Shown piece by piece: positions 24,134-38,229 of a DNA stretch of 64,000 bases; positions within the stretch are counted from its first letter, which is position 1; every line of letters starts with the position of its first letter. Location of the stretch: NCBI GenBank assembly GCA_958295665.1, contig OY282558.1, forward strand, positions 462,928,995 to 462,992,994. Direction: 5' to 3'. The translations under genes and the position numbers were made by a program. The stretch comes from Tipula vernalis. Taxonomy: Eukaryota; Arthropoda; Insecta; Diptera; Tipulidae. The notes beneath the pieces are model-generated. The model ran no database searches, was not told the origin of the DNA, and saw only the letters and a list, made by a program, of their open reading frames with translations.

Positions 24134-27100
24134 TGTAAAAATCCGAAATTTGAAATTGTGCTCCGATTGCGGTTCTTGATACCTCAAATAATAGGTCTCG
24201 GGACTTGTAATTGTTATGCCAAGCCGCATTAAAATTGGTTGATTATTTCCATACATTTCACAGAAAAATCGATTCGAAGAAAATCACCTTACTATAGCTC
24301 AGCTGATTCAGAGCTGTAAAAATCCGAAATCTGCAATTGTGCTCCGATTGCGGTTTTGGATACCTTAAATGATAGGTCACGAGACCTGTAATTGCTATAC
24401 CATACATTTCGAAAAAAGTCCAATTCGAAGAAAATCGCCTTACTATTATAGCTCAGCCGATTCAGAGCTGTAAAAATCCGAAATCTGAAATTGTGCTCCG
24501 ATTGCGGTTCTTGATACCTCAAATAATAGGTCTCGGGACTTGTAATTGTTATGCCAAGCCGCATTAAAATTGGTTGATTATTTCCATACATTTCACAGAA
24601 AAATCGATTCGAAGAAAATCACCTTACTATAGCTCAGCAGATTCAGAGCTGTAAAAATCCGAAATCTGCAATTGTGCTCCGATTGCGGTTCTTGATACCT
24701 TAAATGATAGGTCACGAGACCTGTAATTGCTATACCATACATTTCGTAGAAAGTTCGATTCGAAGAAAATCACCTTACTATAGCTCAGCCAATTCAGAGC
24801 TGTAAAAATCCGAAATCTGCAATTGTGCTCCGATTGCGGTTCTTGATACCTTAAATGATAGGTCACGAGACCTGTAATTGCTATACCATATATTTCGTAG
24901 AAAGTTCGATTTGAAGAATATCACCTTACTATAGCTCAGCCGATTCAGAGCTGTAAAAATCCGAAATCTGCAATTGTGCTCCGATTGCGGTTCTTGATAC
25001 CTAAAATGATAGGTCACGAGACGTGTAATTGCTATACCATACATTTCGAAGAAAGTTCGATTCGAAGAAAATCGCCTTACTATAGCTCAGCCGATTCAGA
25101 GCTGTAAAAATCCGAAATTTGCAATTGTGCTCCGATTGCGGTTCTTGATACCTCAAATGATAGGTCTCGGGACTTGTAATTGTTATTCCAAGCCGCATTA
25201 AAATTGGTTGATTATTTCCATACATTTCACAGAAAAATCGATTCGAAGAAAATCACCTTACTATAGCTCAGCCGATTCAGAGCTGTAAAAATCCGAAATC
25301 TGCAATTGTGCTCCGATTGCGGTTCTTGATACATTTAATAATTGGTCACGAAACCTGTAATTGCTATACCATACATTTCGTAGAAAGTTCGATTCAAAGG
25401 AAATCACCTTACTATAGCTCAGCCGATTCAGAGCTGTAAAAATCCGAAATCTGCAATTGTGCTCCGATTGCGGTTCTCGATACCTCTAATGATAGGTCTC
25501 GGGACTTGTAATTGTTATGCGAAAACGCATTAAAATTGGTTGACTATTTCCATATATTTCACAGAAAAATCCATTCGAAGAAAATCACCTTACTCAGCAG
25601 ATTCAGAGCTGTAAAAATCCGAAATCTGCAATTGTGCTCCGATTGCGGTTCTTGATACCTTAAATGATAGGTCACGAGACCTGTAATTGCTATACCATAC
25701 ATTTCGAAGAAAGTCCGATTCGAAGAAAATCGCCTCACTATAGCTCAGCCGATTCAGAGCTGTAAAAATCCGAAATCTGCAATTGTGCTCCGATTGCGGT
25801 TCTTGATACCTTAAATGATAGGTCTCGGGACTTGTAATTGTTATTCCAAACCGCATTAAAATTGGTTGATTATTTCTATACATTTCATAGAAAAATCGAT
25901 TCGAAGAAAATCACCTTACTATAGCTCAGCCGATTCAGAGCTGTAAAAATCCGAAATCTGCAATTGTGCTCCGATTGCGGTTCTTGATACCTTAAATGAT
26001 AGATCACGAGACCTGTAATTGTTATACCATACATTTCGTAGAAAGTTCGATTCAAAGAAAATCGCGTTAATATAGCTCAGCCGATTCAGAGCTGTAAAAA
26101 TCCGAAATCTGCAATTGTGCTCCGATTGCGGTTCTTGATACCTTAAATGATAGGTCACGAGACCTGTAATTGCTATACCATACATTTCGTAGAAAGTTCG
26201 ATTCGAAGAATATCACCTTACTATAGCTCAGCCGATTCAGAGCTGTAAAAATCCGAAATCTGCAATTGTGCTCCAATTGCGGTTCTTGATACCTCAAATG
26301 ATAGGTCTCGGGACTTGTAATTGTTAAGGCAAACCTCATTAAAATTGGTTGATTATTTCCATACATTTCACAGAAAAATCGATTCGAAGAACGTCACCTT
26401 ACTATAGCTCAGCAGATTCAGAGCTGTAAAAATCCGAAATCTGCAATTGTGCTCCGATTGCGGTTCTTGATACCTTAAATGATTAGTCACTAGACCTGTA
26501 ATTGCTATACCATACATTTCGTAGAAAGTTCGATTCGAAGAAAATCACCTTACTATAGCTCAGCCGATTCAGAGCTGTAAAAATCCGAAATCTGCAATTG
26601 TGCTCCGATTGCGGTTCTTGATACCTTAAATGATTAGTCACGAGACCTGTAATTGCTATATCATACATTTCGTAGAAAGTTCGATTCGAAGAAAATCACC
26701 TTACTATAGCTCAGCCGATTCAGAGCTGTAAAAATCCGAAATCTGCAATTGTGCTCCGATTGCGGTTCTTGATACCTCAAATGATAAGTCTCGGGACTTG
26801 TAATTGTTATGCCAAACCGCATTAAAATTGGTTAATTATTACCTTACTATAGCTCAGCCGATTCAGAGCTGTAAAAATCCGAAATCTGCAATTGTCCTCC
26901 GATTGCAGTTCTCGATACCTCTAATGATAGGTCTCGGGACTTGTAATTGTTATGCCAAACCGCATTAAAATTGGTTGATTATTTCCATACATTTCACAGA
27001 AAAATCGATTCGAAGAAAATCACCTTACTATAAGCAGATTCAGAGCTGTAAAAATCCGAAATCTGCAATTGTGCTCCGATTGCGGTTCTTGATACCTCAA

Positions 27101-30100
27101 ATGATAGGTCTCGGGACTTGTAATTGTTATGCCAAACCGCATTAAAATTGGTTGATTATTTCCATACATTTCACAGAAAAATCGATTCGAAGAAAATCAC
27201 CTTACTATAGCTCAGCCGATTCAGAGCTGTAAAAATCCGAAATCTGCAATTGTGCTCCGATTGCGGTTCTTGATACCTTAAATGATAGATCACGAGACCT
27301 GTAATTGCTATACCATACATTTCGTAGAAAGTTCGATTCGAAGAAAATCGCCTTACTATAGCTCAGCCGATTCAGAGCTGTAAAAATCCGAAATCTGCAA
27401 TTGTGCTCCGATTGCGGTTCTTGATACCTTAAATGATAGGTCACGAGACCTGTAATTGCTCTATCATACATTTCGTAGAAAGTTCGATTCGAAGAAAATC
27501 ACCTTACTATAGCTCAGCCGATTCAGAGCTGTAAAAATCCGAAATCTGCAATTGTGCTCCGATTGCGGTTCTTGATACCTTAAATGATTGGTCACGAGAC
27601 CTGAAATTGCTATATCATACGTTTCGTAGAAAGTTCGATTCGAAGAAAATCACCTTACTATAGCTCAGCCGATTCAGAGCTGTAAAAATCCGAAATCTGC
27701 AATTGTGCTCCGATTGCGGTTCTTGATACCTCAAATGATAGGTCTCGGGACTTGTAATTGTTATGCCAAACCGCATTAAAATTGGTTGATTAGTTCCATA
27801 CATTTCACAGAAAAATCGATTCGAAGAAAATCGCCTTACTATAGCTCAGCCGATTCAGAGCTGTAAAAATCCGAAATCTGCAATTGTGCTCCGATTGCGG
27901 TTCTTGATACCTTAAATGATTAGTCACGAGACCTGAAATTGCTATATCATACATTTCGTAGAAAGTTCGATTCGAAGAAAATCACCTTACTATAGCTCAG
28001 CAGATTCAGAGCTATAAAAATCCGAAATCTGCAATTGTGCTCCGATTGCGGTTCTTGATACCTTAAATGAAAGGTCACGAGACGTGTAATTGCTATACCA
28101 TACATTTCGAAGAAAGTCCGATTCGAAGAAAATTGCCTTACTATAGCTCAGCCGATTCAGAGCTGTAAAAATCCGAAATCGGCAATTGTGCTCCGATTGC
28201 GGTTCTTGATACCTTAAATGATTGGTCACGAGACCTGAAATTGCTATGTCATACGTTTCGTAGAAAGTTCGATTCGAAGAAAATCACCTTACTATAGCTC
28301 AGCCGATTCAGAGCTGTAAAAATCCGAAATCTGCAATTGTGCTCCGATTGCGGTTCTTGATACCTCAAATGATAGGTCTCGGGACTTGTAATTGTTATGC
28401 CAAACCGCATTAAAATTGGTTGATTATTTCCATACATTTCACAGAAAAATCGATTCGAAGAAAATCACCTTACTATAGCTCAGCAGATTCAGAGCTGTAA
28501 AAATCCGAAATCTGCAATTGTGCTCCGATTGCGGTTCTTGATACCTTAAATGATAGATCACGAGACCTGTAATTGCTATACCATACCTTTCGTAGAAAGT
28601 TCGATTCGAAGAAAATCGCCTTACTATAGCTCATCCGATTCAGAGCTGTAAAAATCCGAAATCTACAATTGTGCTCCGATTGCGGTTCTTGATACCTTAA
28701 ATGATAGGTCACGAGACGTGTAATTGCTATACCATACATTTCGAAGAAAGTCCGATTAGAAGAAAATCGCCTTACTATAGCTCAGCCGATTCAAAGCTGT
28801 AAAAATCCGAAATCTGCAATTGTGCTCCGATTGCGGTTCTTGATACCTCAAATGATTGGTCACGAGACCTGAAATTGCTATATCATACATTTCGTAGAAA
28901 GTTCGATTCAAAGGAAATCACCTTACTATAGCTCAGCCGATTCAGAGCTGTAAAAATCCGAAATCTGCAATTGTGCTCCGATTGCGGTTCTCGATACCTC
29001 AAATGATAGGTCTCGGGACTTGTAATTGTTATGCGAAACCGCATTAAAATTGGTTGACTATTTCCATACATTTCACAGAAAAATCGATTCGAAGAAAATC
29101 ACCTTACTCAGCCGATTCAGAGCTGTAAAAATCCGAAATCTGCAATTGTGCTCCGATTGCGGTTCTTGATACCTTAAATGATAGGTCACGAGACCTGTAA
29201 TTGCTATACCATACATTTCGAAGAAAGTCCGATTCGAAGAAAATCGCCTCACTATAGCTCAGCCGATTCAGAGCTGTAAAAATCCGAAATCTGCAATTGT
29301 GCTCCGATTGCGGTTCTTGATACCTCAAATGATAGGTCTCAGGACTTGTAATTGTTATTCCAAGCCGCATTAAAATTGGTTGATTATTTCTATACATTTC
29401 ACAGAAAAATCGATTCGAAGAAAATCACCTTACTATTGCTCAGCAGATTCAGAGCTGTAAAAATCCGAAATCTGCAATTGTGCTCCGATTGCGGTTCTTG
29501 ATACCTTAAATGATAGATCACGAGACCTGTAATTGCTATACCATACATTTCGTAGAAAGTTCGATTCGAAGAAAATCGCCTTACTATAGCTCTGCCGATT
29601 CAGAGCTGTAAAAATCCGAAATCTGCAATTGTGCTCCGATTGCGGTTCTTGATACCTTAAATGATAGGTCACGAGACGTGTAATTGCTATACCATACATT
29701 TAGAAGTAAGTCCGATTCGAAGAAAATCGCCTTACTATAGCTCATCCGATTCAGAGCTGTAAAAATCCGAAATGTGCAATTGTGCTCCGATTGCGGTTCT
29801 TGATACCTTAAATGATTGGTCACGAGACCTGAAATTGCTATATCATATGTTTCGTAGAAAGTTCGATTCGAAGAAAATCACCTTACTATAGCTCAGCAGA
29901 TTCAGAGCTGTAAAAATCCGAAATCTGCAATTGTGCTCCGATTGCGGTTCTTGATACCTTAAATGATAGATCACGAGACCTGTAATTGCTATACCATACA
30001 TTTCGTAGAAAGTTCGATTCGAAGAAAGTCGCCTTACTATAGCTCTGCCGATTCAGAGCTGTAAAAATCCGAAATCTGCAATTGTGCTCCGATTGCGGTT

Positions 30101-30679
30101 CTTGATACCTCAAATGATAAGTCTCGGGACTTGTAATTGTTATGCCAAACCGCATTAAAATTGGTTGATTATTTCCATACATTTCACAGAAAAATCGATT
30201 CGAAGAAAATCACCTTACTATAGCTCAGCCGATTCAGAGCTGTAAAAATCCGAAATCTGCAATTGTGCTCCAATTGCGGTTCTTGATACCTCAAATGATA
30301 GGTCTCGGGACTTGTAATTGTTAAGGCAAACCTTATTAAAATTGGTTGATTATTTCCATATATTTCACAGAAAAATCGATTAGAAGAAAATCACCTTACT
30401 ATAGCTCAGCAGATTCAGAGCTGTAAAAATCCGAAATCTGCAATTGTGCTCCGATTGCGGTTCTTGATACCTTAAATGAAAGGTCACGAGACGTGTAATT
30501 GCTATACCATACATTTCGAAGAAAGTCCGATTCGAAGAAAATCGCCTTACTATAGCTCATCCGATTCAGAGCTGTAAAAATCCGAAATCTGCAATTGTGC
30601 TCCGATTGCGGTTCTTGATACCTTAAATGATTGGTCACGGGACCTGAAATTGCTATATCATACGTTTCGTAGAAAGTTC

Positions 30680-33600
30680 GATTCGAAGAAAATCGCCTTA
30701 CTATAGCTCTGCCGATTCAGAGCTGTAAAAATCCGAAATCTGCAATTGTGCTCCGATTGCGGTTCTTGATACCTCAAATGATAGGTCTCGGGACTTGTAA
30801 TTGTTATGCCAAACCGCATTAAAATTGGTTGATTATTTCCATACATTTCGTAGAAAGTTCGATTCGAAGAAAATCACCTTACTATAGCTCAGCAGATTCA
30901 GAGCTGTAAAAATCCGAAATCTGCAATTGTGCTCCGATTGCGGTTCTTGATACCTTAAATGATAGGTCACGAGACCTGTAATTGCTATACCATACATTTC
31001 GTAGAAAGTTCGATTCAAAGAAAATCACCTTACTATAGCTCAGCCGATTCAGAGCTGTAAAAATCCGAAATCTGCAATTGTGCTCCGATTGCGGTTCTCG
31101 ATACCTCTAATGATAGGTCTCGGGACTTGTAATTGTTATGCCAAACCGCATTTAAATTGGTTGATTATGTCCATACATTTCACAGAAAAATCGATTCGAA
31201 GAAAATCACCTTACTATAGCTCAGCCGATTCAGAGCTGTAAAAATCCGAAATCTGCAATTGTGCTCCGATTGCGGTTCTTGATACCTCAAATGATAGATC
31301 ACTAGACCTGTAATTGCTATACCATACATTTCGTAGAAAGTTCGATTCGAAGAATATCACCTTACTATAGCTCAGCCGATTCAGAGCTGTAAAAATCCGA
31401 AATCTGCAATTGTGCTCCGATTGCGGTTCTTGATACCTCAAATGATAGGTCTCGGGACTTGTAATTGTTATGCCAAACCGCATTAAAATTGGTTGATTAT
31501 TTCCATACATTTCGTAGAAAGTTCGATTCGAAGAAAATCACCTTACTATAGCTCAGCAGATTCAGAGCTGTAAAAATCCGAAATCTGCAATTGTGCTCCG
31601 ATTGCGGTTCTTGATACCTCAAATGATAGGTCACGAGACCTGTAATTGCTATACCATACATTTCGTAGAAAGTTCGATTCGAAGAAAATCGCTTTACTAT
31701 AGCTCAGCCGATTCAGAGCTGTAAAAATCCGAAATCTGCAATTGTGCTCCGATTGCGGTTCTCGATACCTCTAATGATAGGTCTCGGGACTTGTAATTGT
31801 TATGCCAAACCGCATTAAAATTGGTTTATTATGTCCATACATTTCACAGAAAAATCGATTCGAAGAAAATTACCTTACTATAGCTCAGCAGATTCAGAGC
31901 TGTAAAAATCCGAAATCTGCAATTGTGCTCCGATTGCGGTTCTCGATACCTCTAATGATAGGTCTCGGGACTTGTAATTGTTATGCCAAACCGCATTAAA
32001 ATTGGTTGATTATTTCCATACATTACACAGAAAAATCGATTCGAAGAAAATCACCTTACTATAGCTCAGCAGATTCAGAGCTGTAAAAATCCGAAATCTG
32101 CAATTGTGCTCCGATTGCGGTTCTTGATACCTTAAATGATAGGTCACGAGACCTGTAATTGCTATACCATACATTTCGTAGAAAGTTCGATTCGAAGAAT
32201 ATCACCTTACTATAGCTCAGCCGATTCAGAGCTGTAAAAATCCGAAATCTGCAATTGTGCTCCGATTGCGGTTCTTGATACCTCAAATGATAGGTCTCGG
32301 GACTTGTAATTGTTATGCCAAACCTCATTAACATTGGTTGATTATTTCCATACATTTCACAGAAAAATCGATTCGAAGAAAATCACCTTACTATAGCTCA
32401 GCCGATTCAGAGCTGTAAAAATCCGAAATCTGCAATTGTGCTCCGATTGCGGTTCTTGATACCTCAAATGATAGGTCACGAGACCTGTAATTGCTATACC
32501 ATACATTTCGTAGAAAGTTCGATTCGAAGAAAATCGCCTTACTATAGCTCAGCCGATTCAGAGCTGTAAAAATCCGAAATCTGCAATTGTGCTCCGATTG
32601 CGGTTCTCGATACCTCTAATGATAGGTCTCGGGACTTGTAATTGTTATGCCAAACCGCACTAAAATTAGTTTATTATGTCCATACATTTCACAGAAAAAT
32701 CGATTCGAAGAAAATCACCTTACTATAGCTCAGCAGATTCAGAGCTGTAAAAATCCGAAATTTGCAATTGTGCTCCGATTGCGGTTCTCGATACCTCTAA
32801 TGATACGTCTCGGGACTTGTAATTGTTATGCCAAACCGCATTAAAATTGGTTGATTATTTCCATACATTTCACAGAAAAATCGATTCGAAGAAAATCACC
32901 TTACTATAGCTCAGCAGATTCAGAGCTGTAAAAATCCGAAATCTGCAATTGTGCTCCGATTGCGGTTCTTGATACCTTAAATGATAGATCACGAGACCTG
33001 TAATTGCTATACCATACATTTCGTAGAAAGTTCGATTCGAAGAAAATCGCCTTACTATAGCTCTGCCGATTCAGAGCTGTAAAAATCCGAAATCTGCAAT
33101 TGTGCTCCGATTGCGGTTCTTGATACCTCAAATGATAGGTCTCGGGACTTGTAATTGTTATGCCAAACCGCATTAAAATTGGTTGATTATTTCCATACAT
33201 TTCGTAGAAAGTTCGATTCGAAGAAAATCACCTTACTATAGCTCAGCAGATTCAGAGCTGTAAAAATCCGAAATCTGCAATTGTGCTCCGATTGCGGTTC
33301 TTGATACCTTAAATGATAGGTCACGAGACCTGTAATTGCTATACCATACATTTCGTAGAAAGTTCGATTCAAAGAAAATCACCTTACTATAGCTCAGCCG
33401 ATTCAGAGCTGTAAAAATCCGAAATCTGCAATTGTGCTCCGATTGCGGTTCTCGATACCTCTAATGATAGGTCTCGGGACTTGTAATTGTTATGCCAAAC
33501 CGCATTTAAATTGGTTGATTATGTCCATACATTTCACAGAAAAATCGATTCGAAGAAAATCACCTTACTATAGCTCAGCCGATTCAGAGCTGTAAAAATC

Positions 33601-33831
33601 CGAAATCTGCAATTGTGCTCCGATTGCGGTTCTTGATACCTCAAATGATAGATCACTAGACCTGTAATTGCTATACCATACATTTCGTAGAAAGTTCGAT
33701 TCGAAGAATATCACCTTACTATAGCTCAGCCGATTCAGAGCTGTAAAAATCCGAAATCTGCAATTGTGCTCCGATTGCGGTTCTTGATACCTCAAATGAT
33801 AGGTCTCGGGACTTGTAATTGTTATGCCAAA
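30680..33831 (+). repeat. Pair of ~0.8-kb blocks at a 2354-bp offset, plus an 845-bp offset pair
   Basis: 30680-31477 matches 33034-33831. Shared variants include CTATAGCTCTGCCG (30701/33055), CGCATTTAAATTGG (31147/33501) and GATCACTAGACC. Between them, units near 31801 and 32646 repeat at 845 bp with GGTTTATTATGTCC or AGTTTATTATGTCC. Confidence 0.8.
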
Positions 33832-36447
33832 CCTCATTAAAATTGGTTGACTATTTCCATACATTTCACAGAAAAATCGATTCGAAGAAAATCACCTTAC
33901 TATAGCTCAGCAGATTCAGAGCTGTAAAAATCCGAAATCTGCAATTGTGCTCCGATTGCGGTTCTCGATACCTCTAATGATACGTCTCGGGACTTGTAAT
34001 TGTTATGCCAAACCGCATTAAAATTGGTTGATTATTTCCATACATTTCACAGAAAAATCGATTCGAAGAAAATCACCTTACTATAGCTCAGCAGATTCAG
34101 AGCTGTAAAAATCCGAAATCTGCAATTGTGCTCCGATTGCGGTTCTTGATACCTCAAATGATAGGTCACGAGACGTGTAATTGCTATACCATACATTTCG
34201 AAGAAAGTCCGATTAGAAAAAAATCGCCTTACTATAGCTCAGCCGATTCAGAGCTGTAAAAATCCGAAATCTGCAATTGTGCTCCGATTGCGGTTCTTGA
34301 TACCTTAAATGATTGGTCACGAAACCTGAAATTGCTATATCATACATTTCGTAGAAAGTTCGATTCGAAGAAAATCACCTTACTATAGCTCAGCCGATTC
34401 AGAGCTGTAAAAATCCGAAATCTGCAATTGTGCTCCGATTGCGGTTCTTGATACCTTAAATGATTGGTCACGAGACCTGAAATTGCTATATCATACATTT
34501 CGTAGAAAGTTCGATTCGAAGAAAATCACCTTACTATAGCTCAGCCGATTCAGAGCTGTAAAAATCCGAAATCTGCAATTGTGCTCCGATTGCGGTTCTT
34601 GATACCTTAAATGATAGGTCACGAGACCTGTAATTGCTATACCATACATTTCGTAGAAAGTTCGATTCGAAGAAAATCACCTTACTATAGCTCAGCAGAT
34701 TCAGAGCTGTAAAAATCCGAAATCTGCAATTGTGCTCCGATTGCGGTTCTTGATACCTTAAATGATAGTCCACGAGACCTGTAATTGCTATACCTTACAT
34801 TTCGAAGAAAGTCCGATTCGAAGAAAATCGCCTCACTATAGCTCAGCCGATTCAGAGCTGTAAAAATCCGAAATCTGCAATTGTGCTCCGATTGCGGTTC
34901 TTGATACCTCAAATGATAGGTCTCGGGACTTGTAATTGTTATGCCAAGCCGCATTAAAATTGGTTCATTATTTCCATACATTTCACAGAAAAATCGATTC
35001 GAAGAAAATCACCTTACTATAGCTCAGCCGATTCAGAGCTGTAAAAATCCGAAATCTGCAATTGTGCTCCGATTGCGGTTCTTGATACCTTAAATGATAG
35101 ATCACGAGACCTGTAATTGCTACACCATACATTTCGTAGAAAGTTCGATTCGAAGAAAATCGCCTTACTATAGCTCAGCCGATTCAGAGCTGTAAAAATC
35201 CGAAATCTGCAATTGTGCTCCGATTGCGGTTCTTGATACCTTAAATGATAGGTCACGAGACCTGTAATTGCTATACCATACATTTCGTAGAAAGTTCGAT
35301 TCGAAGAATATCACCTTACTATAGCTCAGCCGATTCAGAGCTGTAAAAATCCGAAATCTGCAATTGTGCTCCGATTGCGGTTCTTGATACCTCAAATGAT
35401 AGGTCTCGGGACTTGTAATTGTTATGCCAAACCGCATTAAAATTGGTTGATTATTTCCATACATTTCACAGAAAAATCGATTCGAAGAAAATCACCTTAC
35501 TATAGCTCAGCCGATTCACAGCTGTAAAAATCCGAAATCTGCAATTGTGCTCCGATTGCGGTTCTTGATACCTTAAATGATAGGTCACGAGACCTGTAAT
35601 TGCTATACCATACATTTCGAAGAAAGTCCGATTCGAAGAAAATCGCCTCAGCCGATTCAGAGCTGTAAAAATCCTAAATCTGCAATTGTGCTCCGATTGC
35701 GGTTCTTGATACCTTAAATGTTAGGTCACGAGACCTGTAATTGCTATACCATACATTTCGTAGAAAGTTCGATTCGAAGAATATCGCCTTACTATAGCTC
35801 AGCCGATTCAGAGCTGTAAAAATCCGAAATCTGCAATTGTGCTCCGATTGCGGTTCTTGATACCTTAAATGATAGGTCACGAGACCTGTAATTGCTAAAT
35901 TATACATTTCGTAGAAAGTTCGATTCGAAGAAAATCACCTTACTATAGCTCAGCCGATTCAGAGCTGTAAAAATCCGAAATCTGCAATTCTGCTCCGATT
36001 GCGGTTCTTGATACCTTAAATGATAGGTCACGAGACCTGTAATTGCTATACCATACATTTCGTAGAAAGTTTGATTCGAAGAAAATCACCTTACTATAGC
36101 TCAGCAGATTCAGAGCTGTAAAAATCCGAAATCTGCAATTGTGCTCCGATTGCGGTTCTTGATACCTCAAATGATAAATCACGAGACCGGTAATTGCTTT
36201 ACCATACATTTAGTAGAAAGTTCGATTCGAAGAAAATCACCTTACTATAGCTCAGCCGATTCAGAGCTGTAAAAATCCGAAATCTGCAATTGTGCTCCGA
36301 TTGCGGTTCTTGATACCTCAAATGATAGGTCTCGGGACTTGTAATTGTTAAGCCAAACCGCATTAAAATTGGTTGATCATTTCCATACATTTCACAGAAA
36401 AATCGATTCGAGGAAATCACTTTACTATAGCTCAGCCAATTCAGAGG

Positions 36448-38229
36448 TTTATTTTATTTTAAGGATTTTATTTTAAGGATTGGCCTTGTCGCTATTCTAT
36501 ATCTATATACATTTTTAATGAGACAACGTTTTTCTTTTCTGCTTTCGTTTTGTTTGCTAAACAAATAACTTTAACGTTTGTTGTTTTTATCTTAAATCAA
36601 TACACATATATCCAATAAAAAGAAATGCCAAATAAGCAATAAAACAAGTATATTTTTAATTATCCTCGGTCGGAAATTACTTTTTTTTAATTTAAAGGCG
36701 ACGCGTGGCTAAGATTGTTAGTATTTTGTTTGCTTTTCGATAGCAAAGCATTTTTTGCCGTTTGTTCTGACTAAGAGTGTGACCCTTAAACCATATATTT
36801 ACAATTATTGTACCTTAAAGTTTTGTAGATTTGTGCAAAATTTGAAAGTAATCAAATCTTTTTTTATTTATAATAAATTTTGTTGAAAACATTATGTTCC
36901 AGTTTGTTGTGTGTGTATTAATTTTGAAACCAACTCAAGAGGAGTAAAAGGAATCCCTAACTTTACAATTTTTTATTTTTTTTTAATCCAAGGTATTATC
37001 CCGTCAAAGTATGGTCATCCATCACAATTAAGTGTATATACGGTAAAGAAAAGTTTTACAATTGGAAAGTATTTTTTTTTTTATATTCGTAAAAGCTTTT
37101 AAATCATGAAATAAAAATATTAAAAGTTTGAAATCAATCGACTGCTTTTTTTGTGTTTCATTTGGCGTTGAATTATTAAGTACCATACAGAAATAATGAT
37201 TGATGCGGTGCGATAAAAGCGCAATGAACGATGTTATTAAAATTCTGGCCTCGGTTTTTTCCAAGAACACACAACACTTATGGAATATAATAATTTTGTT
37301 TCAATTTCGTCTAGACGATTTTTATTTTGAGAAAGCTTCTTGAATATAAAGGGAAAAAAATCTTGAATATGTGTTTTAGGGTTGTACCAAAGTTTCATAA
37401 AACTCATTTTTTCAATTATTTCTCTATCGGGATTCGTACTTTAAAGTTTAAGAAGCTCAGTTAAATAATAGCTTAGTTAAATTTATATTTGACCGCATTT
37501 CTTATTGAGTCTCTTTTCAAGGCCGGTGTCATTTGGAGGAAAACTGGAGGAGAGGTGGGATGTTTCATTTACTGAATTACTCGTTTTGTTATATTTTATT
37601 TTTTGAGAAAACCCCGTCAGTGGCTTTGTTGTCCAAGGGATTTTGAATTATTGTTAAAAAAAACAACCAAATACATAGATATATTTGTTTCTTTTATTCT
37701 ACTATAAACTACAGCATGTTATCATTTTAAATTGAGGTTTCTTCCGTGATTATTTTACATATATGAATTTTTTATTTTTGAAATAAATGAAATGTGTCCT
37801 CACGTAAAATACAATTCGTATATTTACTTCGAATAACACACAATTTTCAATATTATATTTTGTATTTTATTACTGTAGTGATTTAAGGAATACAGAATAC
37901 GATTAATTTTATAGATATTCGCTCGGTATCTTATTTCAAACGCTAACAGCAGTTTTGATTCATTTGAATTGGAACGGTATATGGAATAGAAAAATGTTAT
38001 TATAAATTTAAATTGAGTTTAAATAAAACAAAGTTTAAATTGAGTTAATAGTGGATTATATGTATGTGTCTACAAAGGAGTAATTTTTTTATATCAACTG
38101 AGAAGTTCAAATGAGATATTTTTTTATAGATCAAGTAAGTTCATTTCGGAGGACCAATCACATGTTCCATAGACTAAACCTAAATAACCACCAAACGCTG
38201 TGACTTCAAGATCAATTTCTAAAACTAAA
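36448..38229. other. AT-rich spacer right of array 1, no gene recognised
   Basis: The array stops mid-monomer. Just beyond it lies a perfect 14-bp tandem duplication, ATTTTATTTTAAGG twice (36451-36478). The rest is AT-rich with homopolymer runs. Short frames near 36911-37270 are low-complexity and have no recognisable product. Confidence 0.6.

Larger units (their letters stand above)
3593..36447 (+). repeat. Satellite array 1: 151-bp (A) and 181-bp (B) monomers in dimers and trimers
   Basis: Tandem monomers are continuous across the interval. Spacing between successive CATTTC marks gives 151 bp for A (for example 5716 to 5867) and 181 bp for B (5535 to 5716). Both share a core running from CCTTACTATAGCTCAG to GGTTCTTGATACC. 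B differs in its last third: it carries GGTCTCGGGACTTG and about 30 extra bp (GCCAAACCGCATTAAAATTG..), and it is followed by CATTTCACAG instead of CATTTCGTAG/CATTTCGAAG. A-B (332 bp) and A-A-B (483 bp) groupings predominate. At about 165 bp average the array has roughly 200 units. I saw no transposon inserted inside it. It ends abruptly at 36447. Confidence 0.97.

Noticed and set aside
3633..36420. Dozens of 60-110-residue open frames on the minus strand with near-identical products (MYGNNQPILMR.. type), and mirror frames in array 2
   Set aside because: Monomers of 151 and 181 bp are each 1 more than a multiple of 3, so each frame reads one monomer in one frame and the next in another, then stops at the TAG in AGCTATAG. 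Openness follows from repeat identity. There is no sign of a start context or of coding-type conservation.
3593..36447. CRISPR-like array
   Set aside because: The units are fully homologous tandem monomers without unique spacers, in a eukaryotic context.
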